DNA of 64,000 bases from Rhipicephalus microplus (GCF_043290135.1 NC_134709.1:108740145-108804144); one strand, 5' to 3'. Shown: positions 1-13,282, counted from the stretch's first letter. A program made the numbers and translations. Notes: a model not told the origin generated them from the letters alone.

Positions 1-3000
1 TGTTTTTCTTTTTAGTTTTCTTCTTTTCCATTCGCCTCTTTTGTTGCATGTGCCGGTGAACTGCCTGCATCTTATTATATTACGTTAATAAACTGAAGCA
101 TTCTTTAGGCTCAACGCCTTTTCATTTTCGATGCCCTCGTTCGTGTTTCACTTTCACATGATATGCTTCAACTAAAACGAACGTGCAGAGAAGATAATTA
201 ATGACACGCGCGGCGCCGGTTTGACACTGAGACAAGATATGCTATCTCTTTAATCCGGGCACAGCGAGTCACGTACACTTCACTGTCACCGCGCCCCCGT
301 TGAACTGAGCGCGTCACGGAATGAAGAAAGTGACGCCTACCACGAAATGCTACATGTAACCACGGGTACGCTGCAAGAGAGTAAAAAGATATGACTGCGA
401 AATTGAAAAGACGCGCACGCGCACTCTCCACGTCAGACGGTGCGGCGACGCAGTTTTATCGAATTTCGGTCGTCGCTCGCACGGACGCCAGCAACACTTT
501 TTTAGGTGCGTATTGTATTTGTCATTGAAGACTTAACCTAACATTTCTGGCATTGTGCTGTTCGGCGCAGATATCCTTTTCGTGCTCCTCACTTCGCGTA
601 CTATTTTCGTGAATTGCTTCACACGAAATAAAACTGTTTGGAATGATTCGCAACACGTTTGGGGGAAAATTCTTTCTTGGCTGAAGAAATTGAGTCGCCG
701 CTCGCGTTGTTAGGTTTTCTTTGTGCCGCTACATGTATTCGAATTCACTGCATGAGTGAGATTTTGTGAAAAGTGCAGCTATGCTCAGTATTGTTATCTG
801 TGCCGTTCGCATAGTGTTTGAAGCTATAACGAGTGCAATAAGAGAGAAGCGTGGTGAATCTAGAAAAATTTTTGCTAGTTAAAGCTAGGACATAATCTAA
901 CGAGGCAGAAGTTAACACTCCTGCCTCGTTAACGACTTGACTTACATGACACCTAAAATTGCTTTGTTTTTGCTGCAGCAACTTCATGTTACTCTTTTTC
1001 ACGAAAGATCAATGTAAAGTGTGTAGGAGAAAATTAGTGCGAAGGTGAAAAAGAAAACGTAGCCAACATTTTTTTTTTTTGTTCATGTTAGAGTCAAGTG
1101 CTGAGGCAACTTACTGCCGTGTCGCGTTGTGCGCAGTATGTGTAGTTGTGCGCGTTTGTTGCAGTTTTTCTCTTCTGCGGTTATTTTTATATTGTAACCT
1201 ATATGCTTACTTCTTGTGTGTAATTTTATGAATAATATGACGGCTGTATTTTTGCGTATAGCAGTGCTATGAACCTCCCTTTTTGCCTGCGTTTATCAAA
1301 CATTAACCAAGTGGGCATGTGTTTACCAAGAACATCACTTGAAAATCAAAGCGCCTCAGTATGCCGACGGTGCCTACCACTGTTTACAAACATGAAATAG
1401 GTATATAATATGCATCAGCTACGGCATCTCAAAGTAATCGAGGTTATGCTACTTTTACATTATTAGGAATCAAGTTATGCTACTGACTCATACAAAGTGC
1501 CAGCCTCGCTGATCGAGTCGAATATTCCATGTACACCAGTGTAGTGTGTCATATATAGTTTTTCGTTATTTTTAACCTTTTTATCTTTAACTTGCCCTCC
1601 GCTCCTTTCTCGAGGAACACAGGACAGGCACGTTCACGTTTCCCCCTATGTCGCCGCACGTAGTATGTGCCACGACATTAGTCTAAAATGGCGTAGCAAC
1701 AAGCCCTCGTTACAACGCCACGTTCTTTCACGATGTATCGATACGCTCGTGATTATTTTTGTTGTCGAGGCATGAGTTAGGCGTCACACAACAAGCAACT
1801 CGAGGGCGTTTTCGAGGGTGGAGTGGCGATCGTCCCAGACGGGACCAGGAAGTGGCGTCGACTGCACGAGTCTGGCGCTAACCATTAAGGCGGCTGTCGC
1901 TTGATGAACTTCCTCCAAGACGACAACGACAACGTTTAGGTCAAGGCGACGCATTTAGATATATACCAAAGAACCACGTATATACGAAGACAAACATCGC
2001 GTCTGCAGGAGCAGCACGGGCTATATTAGCGTGAAAACCCCAGTTGTACATTTGTGGAAGCTGTGTACGGCTCGCTTCGCAGCAATTCCGGTGTCTGCGA
2101 CGGCGTCGTTGGCTACGAGCGAGGAATTGCCGTTCCGCGTGAGGGAAAATTTGAGCCGTGGTGCAAACAAATAAATAATACAGATATTCGGGCCGAGTGA
2201 GAACTGAACAAAGGCTCCCAGCGTGGCGAGCAAGTATTCTACCACGGAGCTACGTCAGAGCTTGAAACAGCTTTGTAAAAAAGAAAAGAATAAGAGACAA
2301 AACAAATTAAAAGAAGAAGAAGGCACTGTAAGAATGTTTGTCGCCATATAGAGCAGTCTCCTTAAGGTATTTAATATTACGTAGCAGAACAGTAGGATCG
2401 CACCAGGCGTCAAAACACCTTAACTGTGCAGCGAGTTGGTGGTTTAAAGCTGCCCATTTATCCCGAACTGCGCAGGTGCTCGTGACACCAGGCAGACGCG
2501 TATAGGCGGACAGGCATCCGGCATTTTGAATTCCTCAATAAATACTTGAAATGTAAATTATCTTATATTCGCTTTTTGGAAATTCTTGCACCAACTTTTA
2601 GTTCAGATGGACCTTGAAGCGCAAGATGCATAAGTTTAGCAGACGAAAACGCGGTTATAGCAGACGACAAACAAGCGTGTCCGTGACGTGGTGCGCGTTG
2701 TGGAAAAAGTGTGTCGGAGAGCACGCCAGTATTTTCTGTTGCGCGGCGCTGGCAGTACCGTCGGCTACTCGCTCACGTGTTCACTCTATAGCACTGCTCA
2801 CATCGATCATGCTGATCACTGTACATCTTGCAGCAGCAGCATTTCAGACAGAGTATTTCGACACCTGCCACTGGCTAGGCGAGGTAGACGATAGACGACG
2901 GAAAGTCAAGTCACTGGCAGATGTGCAATGTTTCGTCTCTGTTCCAGATTTTCCGGAAGGCATACGGCAACACCAAAATGACGTACATGAAACGCTTTCT

Positions 3001-3600
3001 CAGAACAAAGTGAAAAAAATGGACCGCCTCATCAACTTACCAGCCATCTCATACAGACGGAAGGTACCTGCACGAAAAGGCAGTTCCTAGAGTTTTTGAC
3101 ATATCCAAACGACACCTGAAAGTACTAGCCGTTCAGCTAAGAACCTGCAGAGTGTGTGGAAGAGAAAGGGGTAGAAAGAGCGGGTATCGATTTAGAGTAC
3201 TTGGTACTCTACTATGGGAGAGCTTAAAGCCGTCTCGAGGGTAGGCTGCAGCAACAGCTTCGCCACAGCACAGTTTATAAGTGATTAATGTCGTGTACAC
3301 AGGCAAAGCGGGCTTTGGCTTGAGTACGGGAATGCGGCCCTTAAAGGAGCGCCGGCCACTTGGCACTCGTGTGCGCAGTCTTCCGGGAAAATAATGCTTA
3401 CTGGATTTTGAGCTTGTCGGCGATCAGCCGCCTTTTAAACGGCAATTTCGGTCTTTTTGTTTAGGTCACTTGTCAGTTTACGTTTGCCACGTTTTAACAC
3501 CGCCTAGATATTGACGAAGGCATGAGAATCGTTGACGTCCAACTGAAGTGTTGCATTGTCAGTGCCAAACACGTGGACGGAGATCCCTTTCCCGGCATGG
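1..3600. other. Unassigned AT/CpG-mixed DNA, no supported gene
   Basis: I find no recognisable coding domain, SINE or long repeat here. The longest ORF (2614-3090, +, 158 codons) shows no known domain and has a composition typical of chance ORFs. A CpG-rich patch around 190-520 ends in a splice-donor-like AGGTGCGT near 506-513. It could be an untranslated first exon, but nothing else supports that. Confidence 0.4.
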
Positions 3601-3637
3601 AGAAAGTGAAACGGTTAGGTGGCAGTATTGCTCAATC

Positions 3638-3684
3638 GAAAGAAAGAAAGAAAGAAAGAAAGAAAGAGAGAAGCGCAGAAAGAG

Positions 3685-3722
<38 letters not shown>

Positions 3723-3829
3723 GAAGAAAGAGAAAGAAAGAAAGAAAAAAGAAAGAAATGAAGAAAAAAGAAAGAAAGAAAGAAAGAGAAAGAAAGGAAG
3801 AAAAAAAAGGATGAAACAAAGAAAGAAAT
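3638..3829. repeat. (GAAA)n microsatellite
   Basis: About 190 bp of imperfect GAAA tetranucleotides with GGAA, GAGA and AAAA interruptions. All the long lysine/arginine/glutamate or phenylalanine/leucine/serine ORFs over this segment are artefacts of the repeat. Confidence 0.95.
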
Positions 3830-5754
3830 ATACGTAAGGCACGAACGCACTATGAGTCGCAGTGGCACCATTTTTTTGACAAAACAAGTGATCACTTGAT
3901 TTTTTTTTTCTTTTGCGTATCCATAACTCATTATTATGCCCGTGACTGCGAGTTGTGCTATCATTACCCGTTCAGATTTCGTCTGTTATGTTTGCTGTGA
4001 AATTTGATGCTCTGTCGTTTCAGTACATCTTTCGTCAGTGCGAAATATTTGCAGATTAATATGTCCTGTTGCTTCCGGCGCACATTTTATAAATGAATCT
4101 TTGCTCACTTTCTCGTGAACGCGAAAGAGGATAAGGGCGTCAACGTGCTAGCTGCCGTTTGCAACCTTTTTTTTTTTTGTCCCCCCCCCCCCGCTCTGTA
4201 TTTCTTTTGCAGAAATAAACATTCGTTTGACCGACCACCCGACTAATTGATTGATCGAGCAATTTGTTGATTTGAAATTTTGATCCAATAATTGATTGTC
4301 GCTTTAAGGTAGACATTCCTGGCCTGTACACGCAGATCTTATTCTCAAGGGCTCCCTTGCAGGCACCTAAACGTCCATATTTAAATAGTTCTTTCACTTT
4401 AAAATGGCTCGCTTCTCTACTGCTTTGTTCAGAAAGACGAAAAATCAAATTTTTATGTGTGATATCACATCTCATTCTAAACTCCAAGGCCTACTGGAGT
4501 GGTAGCTTATATCTGATAGACGCACTTCAGCATGAATGTATGCGTACCAATGTCAACCCATCTGACGCAAGTGCGTGCCGGGTTATCCGTTAAAGATGCA
4601 CGAGCAGTCATATTTATCAGATAAAACGGATAACAAACGCTGTCCACGACCACCGAACAACGTGTTTGGCACCAAAATTCCGCTTCGCACCACGGGTGCA
4701 ATGCACTCGTGCAGTTCAGATATATTTCCAATTTGCTAGCGTGGTTGCGAAGCCCGGGGTTGGTGTTTGCGAGAAACGGCGACGGAAAGGTCGAAGGTCA
4801 AACAGAGAGAATCAAATAGAGTGAAACAGACAGAAAGAGGAAGCTAGTGAGAGATAAAACACGACGATGGAGAGACAATGAAATAGAAATCCCCCCACCC
4901 GAAAAAAAAGACAGGCAAGAAAGAAGAAAGGAAGGTACAAATAAAGAGAAAAAGAAGACCCCCTAATTCTTGTTCAATCCCCTTGAGTGGGCATGAGCCA
5001 TGGATGAGACATCATCACCATCAGCTGCGCACTCCCACTCTATAGTACGAAGTTGTCTTAAATCAACTATATCACATTTATTAAATTGAATATGATGCTT
5101 CCAAAAAGGTAGCAAGCCTGTCAAATCTTCACAGTAAAGCGGTTATTACATATTTCACATACTTTAATTAGGGCTCCCTGTTTTGGGGTAAACCCGATAA
5201 AGTCCGATAAGCACTCACCGGTAAAGTTTTTCACAATTCGGATTTATCCGATAAGCTACGATTTTAAACGGGCATTTTCAACATTAAAAGGGGCCTTTTT
5301 AGAGCTGACAATCATTAATTTAAAGGAGCGCGAATATATCGGCGGCAGCAACCTCGTAATGTGCGCTTGCGCCTATAACAACAAAGCTTAAGCTTGTAAT
5401 ACGAACAAGCGCTGGCGTTTTGTATACAGTCAAGATTCTGTGTTTGCATTTATATGTGTTTGCACGTTTGAACGTTGCAGATATCTGAAATGGACTTACC
5501 GGGTTCACATAATAAAAGCGTCAAAGAGCTAGATTTTGCAAAATTCCCAATGTCGGCGTCGTCAGTTGTGAGCAAAGTATCATCTTGTGAGTGAAAAATC
5601 GAGAATGATGCAAATAAAGTAAGTAATGAAAACTTACCAGTCCTAAAGTGAGGATCTAACTCGGCCCGTTTGCGTGTCAAGCACGTGTTCTGCCTCGCAG
5701 CCACGCGTCTGCTTAAAAATGCTGAGAAAACAACTTCCTCTGCTTGTAAATTAT
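3830..5754. other. Unassigned repeat-rich DNA
   Basis: It contains a T-run/C-run tract (about 4169-4192), purine-rich DNA at 4800-4970, and a short match near 4975-5015 to a motif shared with 31.1, 32.26, 38.7 and 56.6 kb (AGTGGGYATGMGCCA). Around 5169-5270 there are several CCCGATAA-type motifs resembling the subterminal sequence of the hAT element at 48.4 kb, but I could not find paired ends. No gene is supported. Confidence 0.35.
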
Positions 5755-6300
5755 GTGAAAATAACATTCATGCTTTACAAACACGCGTCCTGCATACAGG
5801 CTTCACAATACAACATGTAATATCACAGTAACAGGTCTAGTGGCTAAGATACTCGGCTGCTGACCTGCAGGTCGCGGGATCGAATCCCGGCTGCGGCGGC
5901 TGCATTTCCGATGGAGGCGGAGATTTTCTGGGTCCGTGTGCTCAGATTTAGGTGCACGTTAAAGAACCCCAGGTGGTCACAATTTCCGGAGCCCTCCACT
6001 ACGGCGTCTCTCATAATCAAATGGTGGTTTTGGGACGCTAAACCCCACATATAAATCAATATCGCAGTAATATTGCATGGCAGAAGCGTACACCGCCATT
6101 GGGCATCAGAACAAGTGATTATAAATATACCTCGTGGTTTAAAGCCAGCCACCCACCACAAAAGGCACACGCGTTGCGGTGCGTATTCCTTTAAGACCAC
6201 GTAGACGGTGCATATAGCAAGTTCGAAAGTATTGCACCAGTATATATTATTACCCGTGGTTTAAATCATGCTACCTATTACACAGAATGCAATATGGACA
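5755..6300 (+). repeat. Dispersed repeat copy interrupted by a Ruka SINE
   Basis: The flanks of the Ruka at 5832-6057 align, in opposite orientation, with 14590-14900. Shared segments include the part around ACAAACACGCGTCC and the part around CGTGGTTTAAA...GCTACC...ATTACAC. The 14.6-kb copy lacks the SINE and so acts as a paralogous empty site. The family identity is unknown. Confidence 0.6.
5832..6057 (+). mobile_element. Ruka-type tRNA-derived SINE, nearly complete
   Basis: It shows the tRNA-like head (GGTCTAGTGGCTAAG, then box B-like GGATCGAATCC), the body with the motifs CACGTTAAAGAACCCCAGGTGG and CCCTCCACTACGGCGTCTC, and the tail TAAACCCCACATATAAATCAAT. It is flanked by 13-bp direct repeats, AATATCACAGTAA (5819-5831) and AATATCGCAGTAA (6058-6070), one mismatch apart. 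Target duplications of this length are expected from LINE-driven target-primed reverse transcription. The first bases of the head are missing. Confidence 0.9.
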
Positions 6301-7107
6301 AAATACATTCAGGGTGTCACCTATTGTTAACGATCATTACGCACTCATGTCATGGCATACAGAACCTATACATTTCATGAAAGGACATGAAGTGAGCGAG
6401 CACATCATCATGCAAGTCATGCCGTACATGACATGTACTGTCAGCGACAAATGAAACCAGGGTTACCAGATGGCACAAACCTCAAGCAGCCAAATTTGAC
6501 TCCACCACAGCCCAAGCGTATTGCCAAATGCATAAATTTGAAGTAGACCGAAAATAGCCTAAATAACTTGTTTCTTGGAGAATTTTCTCTGCGCCTATGT
6601 AATCACTTTTCCGCAAAAATGTCTGTCTTTTAGTTGCTTGGTAATTAAAGTAAGGTGCTCATTAACTGGCAGCCCAAATGGTGAATTTGGTTTGTTTGTT
6701 TTTACCGTATAAGTGATTCAGTTGTATCCGTAATATATTTCATTTTCGCCACCCGAAGTGACAGTGTGGTGACTTTAGAATGTGTAAAATGTTTCTTGTC
6801 ACTTCACAACACAAAACCTTCCTAAAAAAACTGCAACTAGTAGCGAGATGTCAAAGGTTAATTGCAAGTACGCAGTAAGATATTAGCAGCTGTGTAGAAA
6901 AAGACAAAATTAACTATTGAACCAAAGAACATACATAAGATATGAAACTAGGCAAGAGCAAGAACTTGAGCAGAATCAGGCGATTTGGAAGCAGCTGCCC
7001 TTCCATATCGCTGAAGCGCCCACAGACCACAGGCGCAAGGTAGTTAGCAGTCAAAAGCACCCGTGGACTGCAAGAGCAGCAGTCAGGCCCAGCTTTACGA
7101 CTTGAGC
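6300..7107. other. Unassigned DNA
   Basis: 6320-6450 is rich in CATGA/TCATG motifs and resembles the satellite-like repeat seen at 44.1, 48.2 and 51.3 kb. The rest shows no recognisable feature. Confidence 0.35.
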
Positions 7108-7327
7108 CACCCGCCGTGGTGGTCTATAGCGGCTAAAGTACTCGGCTGCTGACCCGACCCGGCCGCGGCGGCCACATTTTCGATGGAGGCGAGAATGCTG
7201 TAGGCCCATGTACTTAGATTCAGGTGCACGTTATAGAGCCCCAAGTGGTCGAAATTTCCGGAGCCCTCCACTACGGCGTCTCTCATAATCATACGGTGGC
7301 TTCAGAAAGTTAAACCCCAAATATTAT
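7108..7327 (+). mobile_element. Ruka-type SINE, diverged
   Basis: The order is head (CCGCCGTGGTGGTCTA, GGCTAAAGTACTCGGCTGCTGACCC), body (CTCCACTACGGCGTCTCTCATAATCA) and tail (TTAAACCCCAAATATTATCATT). Part of the B-box region is deleted relative to the 28.1-kb copy, so transcription competence is doubtful. I did not find a convincing target duplication. Confidence 0.85.
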
Positions 7328-8860
7328 CATTACTAAGTACTTGAACGCTTCTAGTACACAATACCACAGCCCCTGCTGAGTGACTAGCGGAACAGTTCGT
7401 GGTGTTTGGATGTGTGTCTTGAGCAGTGGAGTCTAGGGTCCTGAACATGGGGCGGCAGTTTCACTTTGCAAGCTAGGCAAGCTAAGCTCCGCATCGCCCG
7501 AAGCGGACGAAGAGATGCAATCTGCACGTTCAAAATAACAGCGGCCCTCTACATCTTGTGCGCTTATGAAGCCTCACATTACAAATTTACGCATGAATGA
7601 AACATCCTTTAAGGGGGCATGAAATATCCGGCAATTGAAGTAAAATACCCCATAGTGAAACAATCGGTTCCGAGGATTGGTTCTTGCGTCCCAATAGTGT
7701 ATTTCACCCTCTGTCCATTCTGGAGCTCTTCTCAGGATGTAGGGCGTGGAAGTTAGGTTCGCGATTAATTTGAAGCAGTCTGCAATGCTCCGTTGTCCAC
7801 AAAGTGTTGCGCATGGCAATACCCTATACGCCCACGATTACGGCCAGTCTGGTAGCGTGTATGGTGAGCGGCTTGCCCATTGCGACAATGAAGAGACAGA
7901 AGCCGAACTTTAAATGCTTACTTCATGGCCAGCAGCGTTAGCACCTCTTGGTTGCGACAATAAGACACAGTTCCACAACTCTTTAAGCGCAAATAAGTAT
8001 CGTGATCTGAAACACCGCAGGTCGTGAAATGATCGTTAAAAGGGGCACAGTCAAGCAAAGCAGCAGTCTTGCCCCCTCGGCCCCCTACATTACGTGAAGA
8101 CAATTGTTTTTCCCGCACGCAAGCCATGTTCAACTGCTTCTGTTTCGGGGATGCTGGCGAGGTACCGGTACCTATGTAGTCCTTAGAAACTTGGGGAAGT
8201 GCTCAAAGACAAACGGTTCTTTTGCGCTTGCGGTCGCCTTCATGCAACCGCTTGAAATTTCCTGCTGAGTGGACAACAATGTAGACCTAAAAAAAAAAAT
8301 CTGCAGATCCCACGTACCTGGGAATCGACGTTCCAAGCATGCGGAGGGAACGTGACCGTGTTGCAATTTTGTTGTTGAGCGACATGTCATGAAATGACGC
8401 TAAATAAACGGATAAATGTTGCACGCACAGACAAATGTTGAAAAGTTGCAGATGTTTATATAACCAGTTGTTTGCGCTTGCGCAACGATGCCAACTGGAA
8501 CATGCGTATTAGCAACACCAGAAGCTGATATGAACCGCCGATGCTCGCGGGGATGTTTGCCCTGGACACTGCTACAGAAATCAACTTCACCACATGACAA
8601 CTAACCACAATTGACGTTAACCCGACGTGACGGCTGTATCAAAGAAGTACATATTGTCACGTCACTAATGTTTAAAAAATTCGTAAAATTCGTCGTAATG
8701 TTTATAAAATTGTGTTGGCAGCAGTGCAACCACTATTTACGTTTCACGAAGATTAGCATCTATTTGAAAAGTATAGTTCCGAGTAGACCTGTGGTAAAAT
8801 GCTTCATTGCCTCTCAGAATACTTGGGTTAGATTCCAGCTGAAACTCTGACATTTATTTT
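7328..8860. other. Unassigned DNA
   Basis: Short ORFs occur on both strands (for example 7574-7819, -). None shows a domain I recognise or splice signals that would link them, so I do not call genes here. Confidence 0.35.
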
Positions 8861-9166
8861 TTGCATTCATCGGATCGACGCTACCAATATCGGGTATTTC
8901 TTAATGCTCGCGCTGAAATTGCCCATGTGCGTTCTCGTAGTTCCTGGGTAGATACTAATTGTCCATCCCCTGTGGCACATAGACGCATACCAGTGCCACA
9001 TACCCCGCACTCTGGTGGGAAGTGTTTGACAACGTACGCGACGGAATTGCGACATTATCAATGACTTGGCCAGCGCGTCATATGCGTCTAACCATCTTAC
9101 CCTCCCATACTAATTTGGTTCACGCCAAGTTAAGGGGGTGACAACGAGAGCACCCAAACGTAAGCG

Positions 9167-9574
<408 letters not shown>

Positions 9575-9609
9575 CCCTCAAAGTCACCGAAGTTCACTAA
9601 GAAATGCTT

Positions 9610-10195
9610 CGCATTTAATGTAGTCGTATTTCACTCCATGTCGTTTTAGACAAAGAAGCCTCACTCTGCAGCGAACCACCCTGTGAGTGTAAATGAGGAA
9701 AGAAGGTTGCCGGTACTAGCTTCCTGGCAGGATGGGTATGTATACAGGGTCATACTTGAGGAGACCTCACCCGGGCCATTATCATCAGGAGCAGCCATGC
9801 CTCGAAGGGCGGCGCATTAATGATGTCGACGGTGTCGAAATGGCCGCTGACGTACGTCAGAGGAAGTTGCTACGCCGGAAGAGACAATTTGACTGCAAAA
9901 CCCTTCCTGCAGGGTTCAGGAAGTGAAGCGTCAAGAGCACCTAAAGAAACCGCCGCGTGATATTTCACTGCACTATTTGCATTCAACAGACTGCACCCGA
10001 CTACTCTCGCTAATGTGCGCAGAGACAATCACTCTCGATCGGGCGAGCTCAATTTGATGGAAGAAAAACATGCTAAACAAAAGAGTGATTCAGAAACCAC
10101 GGGGGAAGTGTACTTCAGACCTGCGATGCCGAGGAGTTCTGCGGAGACCCACAAGGTGGCGGAATGGTAAAGAAAGGGAAAATTAAACAAACACC
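9610..10195. other. Unassigned DNA
   Basis: No recognised gene or element. A 64-codon ORF at 9732-9926 (+) has no supporting features. Confidence 0.3.
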
Positions 10196-10196
10196 C

Positions 10197-10325
10197 GACG
10201 ACCTCGTTTCGGCAGCGCCATCGGGGAACACCCAGCCGCTGTCGCAATTTAGCGTGACCGAAATGAGGTAATCAAAGACCGTGCGACCCCCTTAGCCACC
10301 ACACCATCGAGTACTATAATGGTCA
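10197..10325 (+). repeat. Direct repeat, left copy
   Basis: It resembles 11010-11135 over about 125 bp. Shared blocks are TCGGGGAACACCC, CTGTCGCAATT, GACCGAAAT, GTGCGACCCCC and TACTATAATGG. The copies are clearly diverged. They could be decayed terminal repeats or a local duplication. Confidence 0.55.
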
Positions 10326-10399
10326 AGCAGCAAACGGCTGGTTGTCGATGTTTCCTCCCTTTCAGACTACCGCTGGCCTATATAGGCTGCCCGCCCATA

Positions 10400-10622
10400 T
10401 AGGACTCTCTCCTGATAAAGGCCTCCGGGTGCTGCCCGCGCGAAGGCCGCGGGTTCGATCCCAGCCGAGGCCTTTAGATGGAGAGAAAAGGGTAGAGGCC
10501 CTTGTATAGTTCGTTGTCGGTGCCGGTTAAAGAACACCAGAGAGAATAATTTCCGGAGTCCTCCACTACGGCGTAACGGCGTCTCGCATCGCGGTTTCGG
10601 GACGCTTAACTCCAACAATTAT
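10400..10622 (+). mobile_element. Diverged Ruka-like SINE
   Basis: A box B-like GGGTTCGATCCCAGCC (about 10450-10465) is followed by body motifs GTTAAAGAACACCAGAGAG, TTCCGGAGTCCTCCACTACGG and GGGACGCTTAACTCCAACA. The similarity to Ruka is clear but weaker than in the other copies, suggesting an older or different subfamily. Confidence 0.65.
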
Positions 10623-10862
10623 GTCACACTGTAATGCTTTGGAACCGGGATAAGGCGTTGATGCACGATGTTATATTTTTTTATTAACGTTGATCAATAA
10701 ATAAGCGCGGACTTCTGAGAATGAACTTTAGTTTGAACTTTACGTTCATCTTGTGTTCCTGTTGCCTCTTGTTTACCCGTCATTTGTGCCAATTGTACAA
10801 GTATGAATTCCTACAAACTAGGCGAAATTTCAGTTCTAGTAACCATTCTTCTATCGCGTAAT

Positions 10863-10868
10863 ATAATA

Positions 10869-10900
<32 letters not shown>

Positions 10901-10903
10901 AAA
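10863..10903. repeat. (AAAG)n microsatellite
   Basis: About ten AAAG units. It follows ATATAATAAAG, which resembles a retroposon poly(A)/microsatellite tail. Confidence 0.9.
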
Positions 10904-11009
10904 AAGGAAAGAACGAAGGTAAGAGAAGCATTCGTACTATACGCTTATCGAACTCTGCGTGCATATGTCTTCAAACTGTGCCTGAGAGTTAGTTATCGCT
11001 CGCCGACGA

Positions 11010-11135
11010 TCGCGTTTTGGCAGTGGTGTCGGGGAACACCCCGCAGCCTGTCGCAATTCAGTGCGACCGAAATCAGCTAATCAAGGACTGTGCGACCCCC
11101 TCGACGTCCTTACCACCGAATACTATAATGGGCGA
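11010..11135 (+). repeat. Direct repeat, right copy
   Basis: Partner of 10197-10325, in the same orientation, offset by about 810 bp. A diverged Ruka and an AAAG array lie between the two. Confidence 0.55.
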
Positions 11136-11940
11136 GCGTGCCATCTCTGCAGCAACCACCTCGCAGCCAGCCGCCTGTCCTTGGGCCTTCGATGTAGCCG
11201 TGTTCGCGAGGCACACGGCGGATTGGCGAAACGGAAAGACGCACGGACAACATTGCCGACGCTTCTGGGACGGCGCCTTTTGCGAGAAATTACTGGAGCT
11301 ATCTCAAAAACCGTGGCAATGATTTATCCTAAGGCAATAAGAACAATATAGAGCGACGCCATTTCTCACGTGTAAGTTTCCCTCTCACTGTGTTGTAAAA
11401 AGGAAACTTTCGTGGCCGCGCGTGCGAGCATCGCACGCGCGCCACGAAAGGGTGCTTGCGAAAACATACAACGCATAAAAAAATTACGCCATATTCCCGG
11501 AATGAATGATGATAAGTGGGCGAAGCCCGAGAGGAGGATATCATCGATAAATCGTAATTCTCCAGTGAAAAGTTGGCCTATCACCTCATTAAAAACACGT
11601 AAGACTGTGCGTATAAAATGCAAATCCACTTTCAATTCGTTTTTGTTCGTTTGTTGTTTCCTTTCTCCGTTTGTTGTTTCCACTTTTTTGTTGTCATGGC
11701 AGCTGTATTGCAAGGTCACTTCATTATTACGGCTTTATGGCCCGTGAAATGAAGCGAGAGAGGTTCTTCTACTGGCTGCACTGGGAAGTTTGCATATATA
11801 GGTCTGTGCACGTCCCTCGGATCGTGGTAGGTTGTACATGAATACATCTGAGTGTGTATTTGGAAAGCATGTGCGGAACGATGCAGTAATTGGCAATGAG
11901 GTCCATCCATCTATGCGTCCGTCCATCCATGCATCCGTCC

Positions 11941-12043
<103 letters not shown>

Positions 12044-12045
12044 AT

Positions 12046-12108
12046 AGAGTTACTGTAAATGCTACCTTTAGGTAGCATATACCTAAAGGTAGCATATATA
12101 GTAACTCT
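12046..12108. repeat. Near-perfect 29-bp-arm hairpin (MITE-like)
   Basis: The left arm 12046-12074 and right arm 12080-12108 are reverse complements except for about three mismatches, around a 5-base loop. The outermost sequence is AGAGTTACT / AGTAACTCT. A fold-back element or the end of a small MITE is likely. It abuts the CTGT array directly. Confidence 0.75.
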
Positions 12109-12119
12109 AGTCTGTCACT

Positions 12120-13280
12120 CGCACTAGCGCCACCTGCTGAGTCAGTCATACAACTAGGTGGTTAAGAACCGGTCACAAAAGACATGCATGAACAGACCCA
12201 CGGCTTTAGAAGATTCGCCCCTAAAAGAAAATGCCGGTGGCGACGCCGCCCTTGAGGTTTTTGCACCAACTTTTCATGACGTCAGAGAACTTAATGGCGC
12301 CTTCTAGCCTGCGGGGCCTACATAAATCTTCACCCGCGTAAAATAGGTACACTGTCCTCTTGGGCAACTAAATACGGAAGATGATGCAGATAAACTTTTA
12401 AGGGCTTCTTTTTTCGTGTTAGACACTACAAAAACAATTTAACAAAAGGCGAAGGAAAGCAAGAAGATGCTAATTATTTTCTTTAACTGTAATGTAATAT
12501 TTATGACGTAAACTGAAATAAATTAAAGTGAACGAAAACACGTAAAATGACCAAGCTTGCACTATATGTCGTGCAAGGCTTGAAACAGGGAAGCTTTGCG
12601 ATTGTGAAGTCTAATCTGGTTGCGTATAGTTTGTTGCTAGGGTTTAGTTAGGCTGTTTCCAGGTTCATTCTCAGCGCAGAGAGGTTCGAGTCGCGGGAAG
12701 TCACGGACGCTATGTACACAGGTGTACAAACTCCGGTGACAGAAGCTCGCGCCAAAAGCGAGCCTTCGCCCCTCTCACAGATGTACGGGCACATCTTCTT
12801 TACGTAGGGCTTCCATCGCTTAGGGGTCTTCTCGAAGCTGCTGTTGCCTTTCAGTTCTCATATTATATTCTTTTGTCGTATACGTACTCGGGTTACACGG
12901 AGCGTGCCTTCGCCGCCATTCATTGGGTCAACTGTCACGCTCTTTATTTTTGTTGCACCAGTGGCGAGGAGTGAGATGGGCCCATTATCTGTGGCACATA
13001 CCCGTCCGTGATGATGATGATGGTCTACTCGTTGTACCGAACATTTGACCACCGGCTATAAACAGCTTCGCGAAAACACCATTTCCCCTCGACGGTGGGC
13101 TCGGCGTATTTCAATGGTTCCGGGTTCGGTTCCCACAGCCACGGAAAGGGCGTTTTCAGTGGGCGTCATCACTGCTACACCAATGTTAAAGAAAACAATA
13201 ATTCCAACGTATGCTTTTCCCCGGCCTAACTGTCTGTTCGATTCCTTTGGTTGTGTTTAATTAAGGCATTGCATGGTTCA
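12120..13280. other. Unassigned DNA with a tRNA-like fragment
   Basis: 13109-13130 contains GGGTTCGGTTCCCACAGCC, a box B-like T-arm remnant, probably from a tRNA-derived SINE. Nothing else is recognised. Confidence 0.3.
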
Positions 13281-13282
13281 GG

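Noticed and set aside
2614..3090. 158-codon plus-strand ORF
   Set aside because: No domain, no splice or polyadenylation context, composition like random ORFs; not called as a gene.
3522..3964. Lysine/arginine/glutamate-rich and Phe/Leu/Ser-rich ORFs
   Set aside because: Translations of the (GAAA)n array in all frames; no biological coding evidence.
5169..5280. Possible hAT-related MITE with CCCGATAA motifs
   Set aside because: Motifs resemble the 48.4-kb hAT subterminal sequence, but no paired TIRs or target duplication were found.
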